DNA of 64,000 bases from Taeniopygia guttata (Eukaryota; Chordata; Aves; Passeriformes; Estrildidae), in contig NC_133032.1 in NCBI RefSeq assembly GCF_048771995.1, positions 19,173,001 to 19,237,000 of the forward strand, read 5' to 3'. Both the position numbers and the translations under genes were made by a program. The notes below the pieces were generated by a model, which ran no database searches, had not been told where the DNA came from, and worked only from the letters and a program-made list of their open reading frames with translations. This document shows positions 1 through 15,144 of the stretch, in pieces. The stretch's first letter is position 1, and each line of letters opens with the position of its first letter.

Positions 1-3000
1 AAAGTGAAAAAATAATGCCTGAATTAAGATATTCTGTGCCTGAATCCACATCCCAGTCCCTTACCAAACTAATATTTAGTCATTTGCTCATAACCTTTCT
101 TTAGAAGACTTTGTTAGAGTTTTTCCCACTGGTATGCAATTCCTTGTTTGTCACCCGTTCATTGGGGGATTTTGGTTTGTTTTTTACAATAAAGAGCTGT
201 TGCTGGATCAAGTATTTTTTTTAAGACTTTAGAAACTTTATAGATTCCCTTACTCAATTTAAAATTCACATCTGTATGCGTGTCTTGAGTTTTGGTTCCT
301 CAAAGGAAAGCTGACATTTTATAACCAGATAACTTATATGCCTGTACATTTTCCAGCTTCCCCACTTTTGCCTCTGGGGAAACAATCCTAGATTTAGCAG
401 ATCTCCATCTGCCTTCCCTGCATAAGCAGACAAAGCAACTACTGAGTCAACATGTTTCTTGCTAACCACTCTATTTTTTAAGGAGGACAGTGATTTGGAT
501 TTTTTTTTTTTTACCTTGCATCTATATTTGATGGAGATTAACTTCTATTGCTCTTTATTTTTGTCCACATATTTCCAATTTCCTAGGGTTTTAAAAGTGT
601 ATTTAAGCATCCCACTTGACTTCTTAATGGCTCAAATTTATCCCTTTTTTTACACTTGTGTCTGCTAGCTATATTTAGAATGCTCAGTATCAGACGGGAA
701 GGGTGCCTAAAAATTATCTGCATTATTCCAAATTATTTGATAAATTAGTTCATAAAGTATGAACACATACATTCAATCTTACATAACTATGCTATTTGTA
801 CTGTGTGACAGATCAGTTAATTCCTGTGATAGTATTTCTATTTCCTGATTGCATGTTTAGAAAAATTACTTGGATTTAGATTATAAGCTGTTTGTCACAA
901 AGAATTCTCTTTATTATCTATGTCATGCTCAAAGAACCACATCTCTAAGTTGTGATTAGAGTTGTATGAGCACCATCATCATAACCAACAAATAGATGAA
1001 TGAGAAACACATATGAATGCTTTTCACAAATTTGTTGTCATTTATATGCTCACAGTTATTTTTGAAGCTATTTATGAACATATGTTTGTTTCATACTAAG
1101 AAAAAACAATATTGAAAGTTGCAGTGAGCAATAAACATTTAGGTTTTATGAAATTACGTTTGTCTGTACTTAATTTCTTTCTCAGCTATGTTAAATGTTT
1201 TTATTTTTTGCAGGATATTCTTGCTTTGAGAAACTGAAACAGAAAAAAAACTGATCTAAAGAAAAACATATGACATCTTTCCAAGCACTAGAAAAGCTGC
1301 TAAACCCTTCCTTTCAGTCACAATCTGTTCCAAGACTGAGAGCTCACTGGTACATCAATGTTATCCTGCCCCCTGAGAATATCAGCTTCACAGATAACAT
1401 GGAGGACTAATTCTCTGTGTAACCAATTTACTGTGAATGCTGGAAACACTGGAGATTTTTAATTTAGAGGATAAATAATTCAAACAACAGACAGGGGAAT
1501 TCTTTGTAAAACAGTGTACGATTTTTTAAATTCTAATTCAGTTCAAGGAACAAGATAATTCCTAAACAGGAAAGAAAACTGTGTAAAGAAAGTACGTCAG
1601 TAACACAGGACTAACACAGGACTTAAGAAGTTGAAAACTGGCAGAGAGAACATCTGAAAACCTCCTGGTAAAGTACCCATGTAGGTTAGCCAGATGGCAT
1701 GCTATTTGTTTTCACTACTTCATTTAACATAGAAACAAACTGTTCTTCAGCTGAAAAACAAAACCAATTAGAATATTTCCTTTCCTCAGTGTTCCTAAAC
1801 CTGAGTCCATTAAAAATCACCAGGGGTTTCCACATGAGAACTATGCAGTATCTCTTTAAAGTACAGGTGAAAGATCAGAGGCACCTCCTGAGTTCCCATC
1901 TGTTTTATAAAATAATCCTGCATGGCAGTATTATATATATAAAATATCCTGCACGGCATAGGAGATGAGGAATTGTGAGAAGAGTAGTATAAGACATTTG
2001 AGCGAATGCATTTGTTATTTTGGTGTCACCAAATAAAAAGCAAGGATGCTTACATATTGAAAAATTTTATATTTATATAAAAATGGTGCAACAAACTACA
2101 ATTCCAAGGAAATCAGATTTGAAAAGATAATTTTTTTTGGCTAAGGGCAGCCTCTTCTCCCACAGAGTTGCCACTTCAAGGACAGACAAGAAGCCAAGCA
2201 TATGCAGCATAATTTTGGCACTTTTCCTCTGATGGAAAACTATGAAATACAAAATCCAATATAAGTGCTAGTGGTTTAGATCACATGGGAAAGTAGTCAT
2301 CTTCTATCTTGGGCTGTGGATTGAAAAAGGTACCAAGGATAACTATAATCTTTTGTTCTTTTCATAGCCAAAGCTTACCTTGTAAAAGTTAGTGTGGAGT
2401 CAAATAAAAAGGGTGGTGGTGGAAGGCATGTTACAACAGCTTCAAGACCTTCTGTGGACAATGAGAATCAAACAAAGCATTACAAAAATGCATTGTGTCC
2501 TTGATTGCAAGTACTTGAATTAATGCTATTCAGTATGAAATCTCAATGCATCATCCAGATTTATAAAATAAATAATAATAAAATAAAAATAAAATAATAA
2601 ATAATAGCCCTTGTAATTAATCCCCAAGGAGAATTACCCCAGTGACATAAGAATAGGATTTGGCTCCAACTGCAGCTCTGTCTTAATCCAGACCAGAGCG
2701 AGTTTGGCCAGCCAGGTGACATGAGCCAGCTGTTTTACCAGGGTGGTACAGCATACCATGAAACCAGCCTGGAAGCAGAAACTTCTGTTAGATGCTTTAT
2801 GCTGGTATTGAAGCGTATTTCAATCTAGAAGGGCAGCACAAGAGCATTTATTGAAAAGGATAAATGTATACAGGTCAGCTCTACACTAAAACTTGTACTA
2901 GCAATACCTGGGTTATTGGACAGTGTGGGGCAGAGTATCAGTTATGGAAATGTATAAGCGATTGACTACAGGTTTATTAGTTTGATTCTTTTCCCTCCAC

Positions 3001-4080
3001 CAGCAGAGAGGCAGCATAGCAAAACTTCCCTCTCATATGGAAATATTTCCTTTTCCATACTAAAACTTTTTTCCCCCTTTTCTGTCAGAAGATAACTCAG
3101 AAAAATACAGGACAAAAAACCAAACCAACTGAAATAGTTACAAAACCTGAATTGTAAGGAGACCAGTTGTAAGGATATTTAAAGGACAAGTTGCAGCTGT
3201 GCTTCATTTCAGCAGAAATGTGAGAAATTGCATCAATAGGGTGGATGCCTCTTGACACACTGAATGAGTCACAGGAATCAGTCAACAGGCACAGTAATTG
3301 GACAACTTCTAGAGCAGGCTTGTGCCACTGGAACAGCACAGGAAGAGAAACAAACAGTACACAAGATTTAGATCAGTCTGATTTCTTATTTTCAGTGGAG
3401 TTTTATGCCTGCATACACATATTCATTTGAGCTGCAGGAAGCTACTTCTGCTTAAATAGTAGGATGAATGGATAGATTACATGGATATACCATTTTTTAA
3501 ATACATAGGGATTTCATGCATAGTGTTGAGATTGAGTTGTTCTATTGGTAAAAGAGTAATATTGTGATTACTAAATTGTAGTTGGTAGGTAACACGGTAA
3601 AGTAACTTTGGGAAACTTAAGTTTCCCAACTTGACTGCTTACTCAATTTAAAGATTAATTTTAATATGCAGCACTGTAATTTATATATTTTACATATTTT
3701 TAAGACCCAGCACAATGTATAATTAAACAGCTGCTTATTAAATATACAACTCCACAGCCTTAAAAAATTACAGCCCTAGAATAACCATATTTGCCACCAT
3801 GTAACAATTTTTTAATATTTATTCTTTCCTTAGATTGTTTGGACGGTTACTCTACATTAAAATTTAAGAACAAAAGAAATAATATCAAAACTTAATTCCT
3901 ACATCTGATTTTCTTAGTGTTTATAACTTAACTGAAAAAAAGTTGTTTTTTCCCTAGCACATTTTTATTCATTTACTCTCCATTCTCTCAAAAAAAGACA
4001 GCAATACATAGAGCTTAATTATATACTAAACAGATCAAAAGCTGCCTCCATATGATTACACAGTCCCAGAAAAAGAACAG
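1..4080. other. Intergenic, no gene recognised
   Basis: AT-rich sequence far downstream of CWC22. It holds only short open frames without homology that I recognise, T runs, and an AAATAA-type low-complexity patch at 2562-2607. Confidence 0.7.
2562..2607. repeat. (AAATA/AAT)n low-complexity patch
   Basis: 46 bp made only of A and T in imperfect AAT and AAAAT units. Confidence 0.8.
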
Positions 4081-6000
4081 TCACTAAAATAGTATCCTGC
4101 AAACAAAATTGCATCTGGTGTAACCACAGAGAAGCAAATCAAACCTCATGAGCAATGTAAAAAGTGCACTACCAGGAGATCTGCTTCTCCCTCTGAGGAA
4201 GTTTAGCATGTACAGAAAACGAGTAGCTTCAGCACTGGCAAAAGAAAGAGCAGAACAGGAAGCTCTCAGAAGAGAACTGCAAAAAAACATCTGCACCTAG
4301 CCTTACAGCAGCGGGTTTGTTACCACCCCAAGCTCCTCAGAGAGCAAGAGCTTCCTGGGAGCAGAGGGAAAGAAGGAAGGTGGCTCTGTGAAACCTTTCC
4401 CAAGGCTGTGGGAGATGGGACTGAGCCACCCTTGAGGGCAGAATCTCTGCAGGGCAGGCAGGCCTGAGGCATTTCTTTAGAACAGTGCCAGGCTCTGAGG
4501 TTCCTCAGAACCAGTGAAAAATACATCAGGAGTTCTCTGCTCCATGAAGCCTCTGTTGGCTGCAGAACGAGTTTGTCTCCTGGGTGTTGTGAGTACCAAT
4601 GGCAGGCTGAAAGGAAACACAGCAGCAATCCCACAGATAACAACAAGGCAGAGGGATCTCTGGGGGCTGTTCAAGGTCTAGTATAGGTTTTGAAAGATGT
4701 GCAGATTTTGGTAGCAGATTTGCTGCCTGTGCCAAAAGGGGGAAGGAAATTCCCCTTGAGCTCCTGCCATGTCCGTTTGATGGAAGCTCCAAGGGGAACA
4801 CTAATGAATACTCTGCACTCCACACAGATAAGAGAATGCTTCAGTGTGCAGATGCACATTTATCTACACAACAACAAACGCACTTATATATTAGGGAGGT
4901 TTTATCAAAGTTGGTCTGCTCTGTAATTATGTTGAGAAATGAATTGGGTGGAATTTGAATGAGTTAAGGTAATGAGCTATTAACCTAGAGATCTTTTACC
5001 AAATGATTCATGCGCATTCAATCTTTCCCTCTTCCCTCCAACTCCATTGTAAAGGTGAAATGAAAGACTAAGTTGATCAGGACATCAGCAATCACAGCTA
5101 TAGCAGCATTCAGCAGAAATGAAAAACAATGTTCCTTACACTAAACTATGCAGATATATTCAAGCAGTAGGATTGTAATTTTTTTTTTTTTTTTTACATT
5201 TGCACAATGTAAATTGCACAAAGTACAGCATGGGCAAATAGGAAAGAATCAGAACAATGGGTAGTCTCACTTTTTTATAACAAGAAATCCCTGCTGGAAA
5301 GAACCACAGAAACAAATTAATTAATTCTGGGTTCAGAATGGAAGACTAAGTGATGCACTGCTCAAATTTCCACCTACACAAAGTCCCTGTCTCTCACAAT
5401 TTTTAGCTAATTAGGGGAAAATTTTCTTTTTTATTTTTCCCAGTAAACACACAGGAAATCACCTGTTTTGTAAATATGTGGGAATCTGGAAACTGCATGG
5501 CAGAGACAAGTTGCTGTGTCTCTGCAAAGGAAATGATGTATGACAAGATTGTCTCCTCCGCCAGCCATCATCCTACAAACTCCTACATGCTCCATCAATT
5601 CCCTTGGGAGCTTAAAACCTTCAAGACAGCAGCTGTAGTGGGGAGATGGGCTCTCCCTAAGAACCTGCATTCATTCTTTCTTCACAGTAGAATGAGGGAC
5701 TCCAAACAGGCAAGAGGAGAATTTTCACGAGAACTCTGCAGCTTTGTCACTCGCTGACCAAGGAGCTGTGGCTGGCTGTCCCCTGCCCTGCTCCAGCCCA
5801 TGTGCGTGTGACATTCTCCCTGTGCCGGGAGCCCACGGTAGCACATGGACTGATAAATCCACAGGGAGTGATGCTGTCTTCACACCTCCTCCTGCTTTTG
5901 GCACCTGCTGCAGCAAGTTGGGGACACAGCAGCTCTGAAACGTCTACTCGTGATTGAACTAAGCAGTTCGAGAGATTAAGATAATTTTTAATAAGCAAAA
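4081..6000. other. Intergenic, locally GC-richer, no gene recognised
   Basis: Two GC-richer patches (about 4310-4670 and 5740-5940) carry overlapping short frames on both strands. None resembles a known protein, there is no convincing exon, and codon patterns do not favour one frame. A T run lies at 5179-5196. Confidence 0.55.
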
Positions 6001-9000
6001 TATTTTATTTCACTGGGGATTTTTGGTCTTTGGCATGAAACAAATTAAACTCAAGCTGTTCCTCAAGTAATTTCAAATGAAGCTGCTCAACCACCTGGAC
6101 TGACAACATTTTTCACACCCAGTCTCTTTATCTTACTCATTTCCTCTCTCTTTAAATACATTTTTAAATGTATTTGAACTAAAGTCCTTGAATTATCCTC
6201 TTGGAAAGATTTTAATCTTTTCTTTGGCAATTTAATCCTTTAATTCAAGTAGTCAGTTGTATATCAAAGGTCTTTAGGGAAATGATTGACCTAATTTTTA
6301 GATATGTGATAGATATTCAGTCAAAAGTAAAAGTATTAACTTAAATGCAATTAAAATTATAGGAATCTACTTGGAATAATCTGATTTGTCTGGACTTTTA
6401 AAAAGCCTGTAAAAAGTCCTTCATAAGAAGCTATTAAAAAAGCAGCCAGTTGGGAGATAAGAGATCGGTGATTTGGGACGTGGTGCTAGACAGCTTACAG
6501 AGACTTGGTCAATATTCTGTGTGGCAAAAGGTTTTAACATTGAAACAGTCCCAAACCCATGTTCTAGCACTGTATAGTGCAGCGAGCTGTCACTCAGCTT
6601 ACTTGAAACAAAAGGGAACAGAAAACTAAAGAACTTGAATTAAAACATTGACAGCTGGAAGTCTTTGTTGAAAAGTACACAGTAATGGACACTAGAAGAA
6701 ACCTTGTGAATTGCTCATACAAGTTTGGTGTACAGGTTGCAGAAGAAAGACCAGAGCATCACTGTGGACAGCTCAGTTGCTGTCAAGAAGCAAACATTAT
6801 TTGAAACAGACTGTTCCAAAGCATAAGGAAAAGCAAAAAACAATCCAACAAACACAAAACAAAACAGGAAATACAATGAAATTTGAAAATTAGTCGTGTG
6901 GTCCCATCAACAGGAATGCTGTGTTTGATGGCCCCAGAAAACAGTTTAGAATCACAGGGAAAAGTACAAGAGAGAAAGGAGAGGCAATAAATATGATTAT
7001 AGGCTGTGAAGGCTCTTCTCAAGCAAAATGCTAAAGTAGTATTTACAGAAGAGATTAATAGAAAAGCACTTAGCTCTGAACACAGGCAATAATGAATATT
7101 ATATGGAAGAGAAAATGAGCACTTCTATCTTTTAAGAGGAGAAACAGTCAATGAAAATGAAAACAATATATTTAAAACATATTACAGCCTTTTTTCTTTC
7201 TGTCAATTCCACAAGAATAGTCTACAAGGTTTTCAGAATCAACTTCTGAAAGACTGATTGATAAGAAACTAAGTATTTCACATGTAATTCAGAACAATCA
7301 GGGGAAGCAGAAAGCTTATTAAGAAAATAAGAGAGGCCTCCAGAGGTATGTTTCCCTATTCCCCCTTTAAATTATAATTATGAAAAGAGACTATAATGGT
7401 CTTCCACAAAAAAGAAAATACTAGACTGATCAGGAACACGGAATAAGATTAAGTGAAAGCCAACAGTAGGGTTAAAGTGCAAATTAAAGCTGTCACTCAA
7501 AATAAGAGTTTCACAGACTGATGACAACTGCCATGCAACTAACCTTGAAGCTCACTCTCCCTCGACTAATGCATGATATACAGATCACAAAAACAATGAC
7601 TCTTCATGCTGTATTTTCTTTATAAACTGCAGTGAAACTGCAATTAAGGAAATTAAGCCTTCCTATAAATACTGTGAAGCAAAGGAAATTTTTTATTCTA
7701 TATGCAACCAAAATGAGGCAGTACTCAAGTTTTGGGTAGAAATCCTGCGCACTAAATCCAGCCTTGCTCTTTAGCACAGTGGTAATCAGAGGCACACAGA
7801 CCTCAGGATGCTCCACCCATCTTCCTGGCATCCCAAGGCAGAGCCTCATCTTGACATGCACAGTGTTCTAGTGAAGCTTCAGCTTCACACTCCTGGGAAG
7901 CAGAATTGCAGGTGTATAAAAACTCAGAATGTGACACCATAATACAACACTAGCAATGCTGGCTTTTTTAATCCCACCTCTTGAAGTGCCTGTCTCGAGG
8001 TACAATCAAAATCTAGGTATTTTTCCTCTTTGGTGGCACTGTATTACACCATGTATCAGCAGAGAACCTCAGTTAAATTTACCACACACCATTTTTTCTC
8101 TCAGCCAGATTTCACATCATCAAGACTATGAATATTTTACACTGTTAACAGGCTATAGAGGAAAAATAGTGTTTGTGAGCATGGTGATAAAGCTCATTAC
8201 AGAGTAAAAATAGCTGAAATTTATTCCAATGAACTATATTAGTTCACAAATACAACTAATTTTAAACCCATGCGTAACAAGAGAATGAAAATAGAAGACT
8301 GCTTGCAAGTGTGTGTGCTTATACATATGAAGAGAACTGAAATACACTTCTCCAGCACATCTGCACCCCTGTAAATAGAGAGCTAAAAATGAAGTGGGAG
8401 GAAAGAATTTCTTTGCAAAATAAAACAAACAAACCAACTCTGCGTGCACAGGGATGATGAACTTAGCCTGAGGTTCCTTCCTCAAAGGACATGTCCTTCC
8501 CTGGCATGGCCATAGCATCCTCACAGTTTCTCCTCACAGCCATAATCACAAAATGCACACAGTCTGCAGAAAATGATGGGCTGCAGAGCACTTGTGGGTG
8601 ACATCTCAAAGAATTCCCAGTTCAAACAAGTGATCAAAACAGCCTGATGCACCATCTCTCTTTTACCAAGAGGGCTAACAAGGAGTTTTTCTGTGCAGAC
8701 AACAGAGGACAGGAAGGAACAGAATTGCAAAGGGACTTTATTTTTCCTAAATGTGTATTTTCAGTTTCTCATTTCAATCACCGATTAAGTCACTTGGCTT
8801 CAATTTTTTCTTAAGCACTTTCATGTCCCATTTCTGGTGACTCATAGTGAAGTGTACGGCAGAACAGACCTTGTGAATCTAATCAAAGAACCGGAGCCTA
8901 TGGAACAGAAATCCAACCTCAGGACCTGAACAAAGGAAGCATATTCATTAAAAGAGTGCATTCCATTCCAGGTAGTCATGGCTTAAGTCTTCCTTCCTCA

Positions 9001-12000
9001 TGGGAAGCCACAAAGGCTGTCTGCACCCCCAGCAGACTGATGTTATTAAGATGAATATGATCTAATACACCAACTTCTCAATTGCCTATTTCAACCCAAA
9101 AATTAACAGAACTTTCTGTCCACTATAAATCTCCCCTGAGACCTGTGAACACAGATTAACAAACAGACAGGACCATGAGAAGGCCACTTGAACCCTATCA
9201 GCTACTTAAGCCTCCTTCTCAAGCTGTACATACAGACACCAGAACTGGGTCATGAAACGCCATTTTTAAAAGGGAATAGAAAGATATGACCATCTTTTCT
9301 TTTAGGAAGGGCACCTGGGAGACGAGGAGAACAGTTTAAAAGAGATGTGTTGGCATGCATTTCTGTGAAGAAGTGTGTTTAAAGCTCCTGGCAGTCAGGA
9401 GTGGTGGTGTGAGAGGGAGGAGAGCATTCTCACTAGGACTGAAACAGCAAAACACAAGATTGCTGTCAGCTACCTAGCTGTCAGTGGAATCTTTCTCCCT
9501 GCAACACTAATGGACTACACTATTTTCTCCAGTTTCTTCTAATTTATCAAATGAAAAACAGGGACACGTCACAATTTCCCATGAAGACATTCACTTATAA
9601 TTGAAAACTAGGAAGAGGATGAAGGAGGAAAGGAGAAAAGGAGGAAAGTATTTGCAAAAGGGAACTTTGGTGTAATGAAATTATTCCTTCTGGGCTTTCT
9701 CTATAGCCAAGAAAAGCTCTTTCAGTTCATTGCACGCGGAGGGGTTCTCTCTTTATGACTCCTAAAGCAGCCACGGCAGATGAGCCACAAGGCTCAAGCA
9801 GCCATCGTGGATCCTCAGGGTGCAGGAGCAGCTGCCCAGAGCTCCTGCTTATCTTACTTGAAACATTAGTAGAGCAACAATCACCAAAACCTGCAGCAGC
9901 ACAGCACGCCCAGCTCTGCACTTAGCAGTGCTGAGGAAAGGCAGGGCACAGTAGGATGCAGCTCTCTGCTAAGAGCCCTGTCCAGTGAAGTGATGGATGA
10001 ACAGGCTGAGCAGGGCACAGCTCTCCATGAACTGCGGCAGGAGAGTTTATGGTGAAAAGCCTCGGGCTGATTATGTAGTAAGAAAATACAAACTCTTGGC
10101 ATTCCCTACAGGCACACAGAGGACTATGGGATTTAAGTCTCTGTTGGATGTTGATCCCTCTTTACTTTTTCTGCTGTTACTTTACACCACTGTGGCTCCT
10201 CTGAGGGCGTATTGGCAGACACAAAACCTCTTTATCTAAATTCAGAAACCTGTAAAACTCTACCAATGCTTCTTCTTAACAAAGGCAGCGCAAAAAGAAG
10301 GCAATCAGAAAGGAATGTTAACAAATGGAAGACTGATTAACCTCATAAAACTTCCAATTGTCCTGTAACTCATTATTCTGAGGTAAGGAGAAGGCAAGCA
10401 GCATGTTGCACACTTGTTCTTTACTGCAGGTGCGACACACACTGTTCCTTCAGCCAAACTGTCCTTTAAAGATTATTTTTTGATGCATTATGCAAGTGAT
10501 ATATAGTAAATTTTTGATGTATTTATGGCATTATACTTTTCTAAATGGCTAACACTGCATGTGATATTAAAGTTCAAAAGGGGCAGGGAAAAAATGAAAA
10601 AGGCTCTAAGTAAGGCTGGAAAAAATGAAGAAAAGCCTAATGAGAGTACCAAGCAAAACAAATACAGGCAATACAATAGCAGCATCTGTAAGTGACTACA
10701 TCAAACATCTTACGCCTCTCCCTTTAAAATCAATGGCAATTTCTCCAATTACCTTAAGTATTACTCCAGGGGGAAAAAAAAAAAGGTGCTGAAAAGTTTC
10801 AGTCTTTATAGGATGCCATGACACTATTCATAGTGTCTTGAAAATACAAGGAATCTTCAAATTATATCAAATTCTAGGTAAGGTAGTAACAAAGGAATTC
10901 TTACGGAACTTTTTATAATATAAAAAACCCAGAATGTGAAATTTCACAAGAAATTTGTGAAAAGAGCATAAAGTGCCTCAAAAGCAATAGGTAAGCCATT
11001 GAAAAAAGCAAAGGGATTGCCAGTTTTCAAGAGTGATCTGGTTAAGATTTTGGTTAAGTAATTAAGGAGCAATACCAGTCACCAAGTGAAAACCAATTAT
11101 CATTGCACCCAGACAGCTGTGCCAGCAGCCCTGGCAAGAACAGCTCTGACTTCACTTCTTACCTGCCATGGGCACCCTGACGCTGGAAACAAATTCTCTC
11201 ATGGAGCTTTACATCCTCTTACACATCCTTGCTCTTTCCTTCACCATCTTAAGGAATGTTGCACCTTATTTTCTCCCTCACGAAAGATTTTGGTGTCCCC
11301 TTTATTTCACAAAATAATGGGAAAAATACCTTGAACAGTCAAAAGGTGGCAGTTAATTTTCATATGGACTTGTCTGTTTGATGACCTAATAAGCCATTTA
11401 TGGGCCAACAATACCAAGGTTTTTAAGCTGTATCCTCTCCCCCTCCTTTTTTTTGAAGTTAAAGGAAAATGATTGATGACATTCACGAGTAGACAAGAAA
11501 AGAAAATCCCCAACTAGTCTCAGCCAAATTACAGACTCGAGGAAAACCTAAAAAAGAGCAGAACATCTCTGAACTAACCTAAAGTTTTTCCAGTTTATAA
11601 AGTTGTATTTTGCCTTTGCCTTTTTAAACTATAATTCATTTTTTGCCTAGTTTTAATAAAAGTACCCCCTTATAGTCTGCATTTTGATTTCACAGTTTCT
11701 TAAAAAATATTTTGACAAATTTAAAACATCTTAAAAAACATACTTAATCTTACTGAAAATAAACAGAAGGACAGGTCTCCCTACATCTGTATGTTCTTAA
11801 GAGTAACTGGAGCAAATTCTCTGCTCACATAATGATAGACTCCTGCTCTTTTAGATTGTCTGAGACAATTAGCTTTGTGCTTGCTTCCCTCAGCAGTGCA
11901 AGACAATGCAAAGCAGTTTAAGAATGAGGATAAGCTACGGTTTTCTTTTATATTCATAAAACTGTACCAATGTAATAGCAGGCAGACATTTAAATTGCTA

Positions 12001-15000
12001 CTGGAGATAAAAGCACCCACCCTAGCTCATGTACTTTTTGGGAGTCTGACATGTTCTAAGCTATTTTAAAGTATACCCTGCATTTAAGTTAAGAAGAGTT
12101 ATGTTACTAGAGCCTAAAATTAGAGAACTAGAGTAAATTAGAGAACACCATGCTCCTAGGCTAAAATACTGTACTATCAACATCTAGCTAGTACTACCAG
12201 TAATATTCAAAAACAGAATTTGGACTTCAGTATGTAAGTCATCTATTAAGATTAATTTAATGTAACACAAGCAGAAAAAATTATTGTAGTCATGCCTCCA
12301 TTCCTATGCAGAACTGGAGATGAACTATCTACTATCTGAAGAATGCAATGTTGCTTAAACAGCAACTGAAAGTGCTTTAGAAAGCATCATCGGCTGAAGG
12401 TAATTTAGATGCATTTTAAACAAAGTCTTCTACCCAAAATGTATCTGCTTTCATACTGTGAGGTTGTATTTTGATGATTTGTGTATCAATGTGGCCTGAA
12501 CCGTCGTTGTCCTTCCCCACCCCTCCTCCTCCAAAAACATGCTTTAGATTTGAGCATATGAACTGCCACACTTGGAGACCTTGCTCCAAATATAGTTAGA
12601 GAGCAGAATTACAGTTCTTACCAATACCACAAATGCTTCAGTCAAGATTTATTCCTACACCAACAGGAATTTGCTGGGTGCGTCAGCAGCTCATCTCTTT
12701 AACACCTCACACCACCACTGTGAGGAAATTCAGGAACTTGGCCAGGCACTCCTAGAAAAGGGATGCAGCCTCTCTTGCTGTATCTATAGATGTGGATGTT
12801 ACAACCACATTTGAAAGCTAAATTTTAGCTTTCAAAGCATGCAACATCAGAGCAGGTCATCAAAAATTCCTGCCCACAAATCTCTGATGCACAGTCAAGT
12901 CTGCAAGACTCCTCTACCACTCATCCCCTAAGCCAAGGTGTCTCAACCTTGGTTTTAAAGTATCAAGAATTAACAACTGAACAAAACAGCGAAGAAAATC
13001 CACAGGACCTCCACTTCTTGGAAGTTTTTCAGTCAAAATTGCTGTTCCAATCATAACCTAGACCTCCAGTATTAAATACAGACAAGAAGCACGAGTCACT
13101 CCTTTAGTGTGCGGGGTCTATAATCTGCTGCTGAGGAAAGCAAGCCCAGACCACCCAGTGTCACTCAGTTCTTCAGCAACTGAGAAATGACCACCTCAAA
13201 AATTCCTATGGCACTGTGCATCTCCTGGAATACCCTCATTTTGAATACTACAGAGTATTTTGACTTCTGTACCTTGTAAAAAATACAGCAAAATAAATAA
13301 AGGGCAGAAGCACAAGCCTAAAGAACAGACTGGCATAAGGTGAGCCTGCAGGTGAATTTTAACTTCTAGAAAAGAAAAATGACAAATATACAGATTTAGG
13401 TCTATAAAATTACACACAAGATGGCAAGGAAAACACATCACAAAGTAGCAAATTCAAGTGATCAGGCAGAGGCTATAAAAGAATCATGCTTTTACAGATA
13501 CTCTATAGTAAAATACTGGATTGCTGGCACAGGATACCGCAGAATAAATGTTACATGTTTTCACATGTATTGTTTTAATTTATTTCCGTTTATTAAAGGT
13601 GTCATTAATAAACTTCTTAACTAGATCAGAATATCTCAAATGTTATGGGTTAATAAAATATAGGCTATTAAACCCATGCCATATTAAGGGAAGTATTACT
13701 GTAGATATATTAAGTAAGCTTGTGTAATTAAATCATTATGGAATATAGATTATTTTCAATAATTACTGTGCATACAGAGCTATCAAAGAAGCATAAGAAT
13801 TAGCACAATTCTCTTTAGAAAACATTATTTTAAATTAAGTTTTTGTGGATTTAACACACTGCCAAAATGCACACATCATTTTGAAAATGACATATGCATT
13901 GGGCAAAAAACCAACAATTTAAACATGTAACACATGATGCCATCTAAGTATTTTTAGCTGTGTGCCTTAACAAGATAGATTTTTTCCTGCAATATGAATT
14001 TATTTTCTATGAAAATGTTTTTGACTGAAAACATATTTTTACATGTAAGGTTGCAGAAATAAATTCTGTCAACTACAGAAAAAAAACCAAAATAGACATT
14101 TTTCTTAGAAAAATGCTGACAAGATTCACGCAAAACTGATCTATTCCCTTAGGAATGGTTCTACTTTCTGTTATAAAACAGCTCAAATGTATTTCTTACG
14201 CTTTATACAAGATATATGATTTACACATGAAATGTGAAAGTTCTTTCGTCCAGCAATTGTGTTCATGTCACAAATAAAAAACAAATGTCATACAGCAACA
14301 ATAACTGCATAATCTGCAACTACCACCTCTTTCCTACAGACCATGCCCCTACACTATTTCCTATTTCAATCATGAAGACTTTGCAAATTTTTCTGTAACT
14401 TACTATTAAGAATTAGTCTTAACCAGATGATTTTGATTCATTTCTCATTAAATCAAGACGGAATGAGTTGTATCCCATGACCCCAGATAGAACAATTTTA
14501 TATCACAAAGTGGTGCAGTAACTGAGGGATGTTTTTTTCTGAACTCTGCTTCCAAAAAACTTGAACACTTCAAAACATCTAAAAAATTTTGAAACATCTC
14601 TCGCTTTGCTTTCTTTTTTTTTTTACATACTGAAAAAGAAGTTCCTTAAATGTTCCAGCTGTAGGGATAGAACTGAAGACTAAGGCTTGGAAATCAAAGT
14701 CACAACTGAAAAAAATAAAAACTAAACCAACCCTTTTTTCCACAAAGATCACAACTGTAACTCACTTAGGATGTCACAATATTAAAAAACACTGTGAAAA
14801 GTCACAGAACAAGCTGACATACTTTCACGTGTGACATTTAAAACAGCAACGTTGTGTTTTCAAATTTTAAGTCTTGAAGAATAAAAAATCAACTGAGCAT
14901 TTCCCAAAGATTTCGGTCAAAAGGCTTTCATGTTTGCAAGGTTGAAAGAACATGCAGGTATAGAATGCCTGTTGGAAAATTTTATCGTTTTCTCACGTAA

Positions 15001-15144
15001 CATTCACATTGTAGTCTGAAATTAATGTATTATCACCCCAGCCTCAGCATCTGGCTTTCAAATAGCAAGTGTAGTTAAAAACCAATGGTTTTTTAGATTG
15101 CCAACACCCAATTACAAATACTTGAAACTAAGTGACAAAATACC
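6001..15144. other. Intergenic 3' flank of CWC22, no gene recognised
   Basis: About 9 kb of AT-rich sequence with no supportable coding exon, RNA gene or mobile element. A GC-richer patch at 9730-10080 has short frames without homology. A perfect 13-bp inverted repeat at 12810-12836 is listed separately. Confidence 0.65.
12810..12836. repeat. Perfect inverted repeat, 13-bp arms
   Basis: TTTGAAAGCTAAA is followed after a single T by its exact reverse complement TTTAGCTTTCAAA, a near-perfect palindrome. Function unknown. Confidence 0.85.

Noticed and set aside
4320..5940. Cluster of 60-108-codon frames on both strands suggesting a gene
   Set aside because: Frames overlap on both strands, none resembles a known protein, and there is no consistent splice-site pattern; local GC content explains them.
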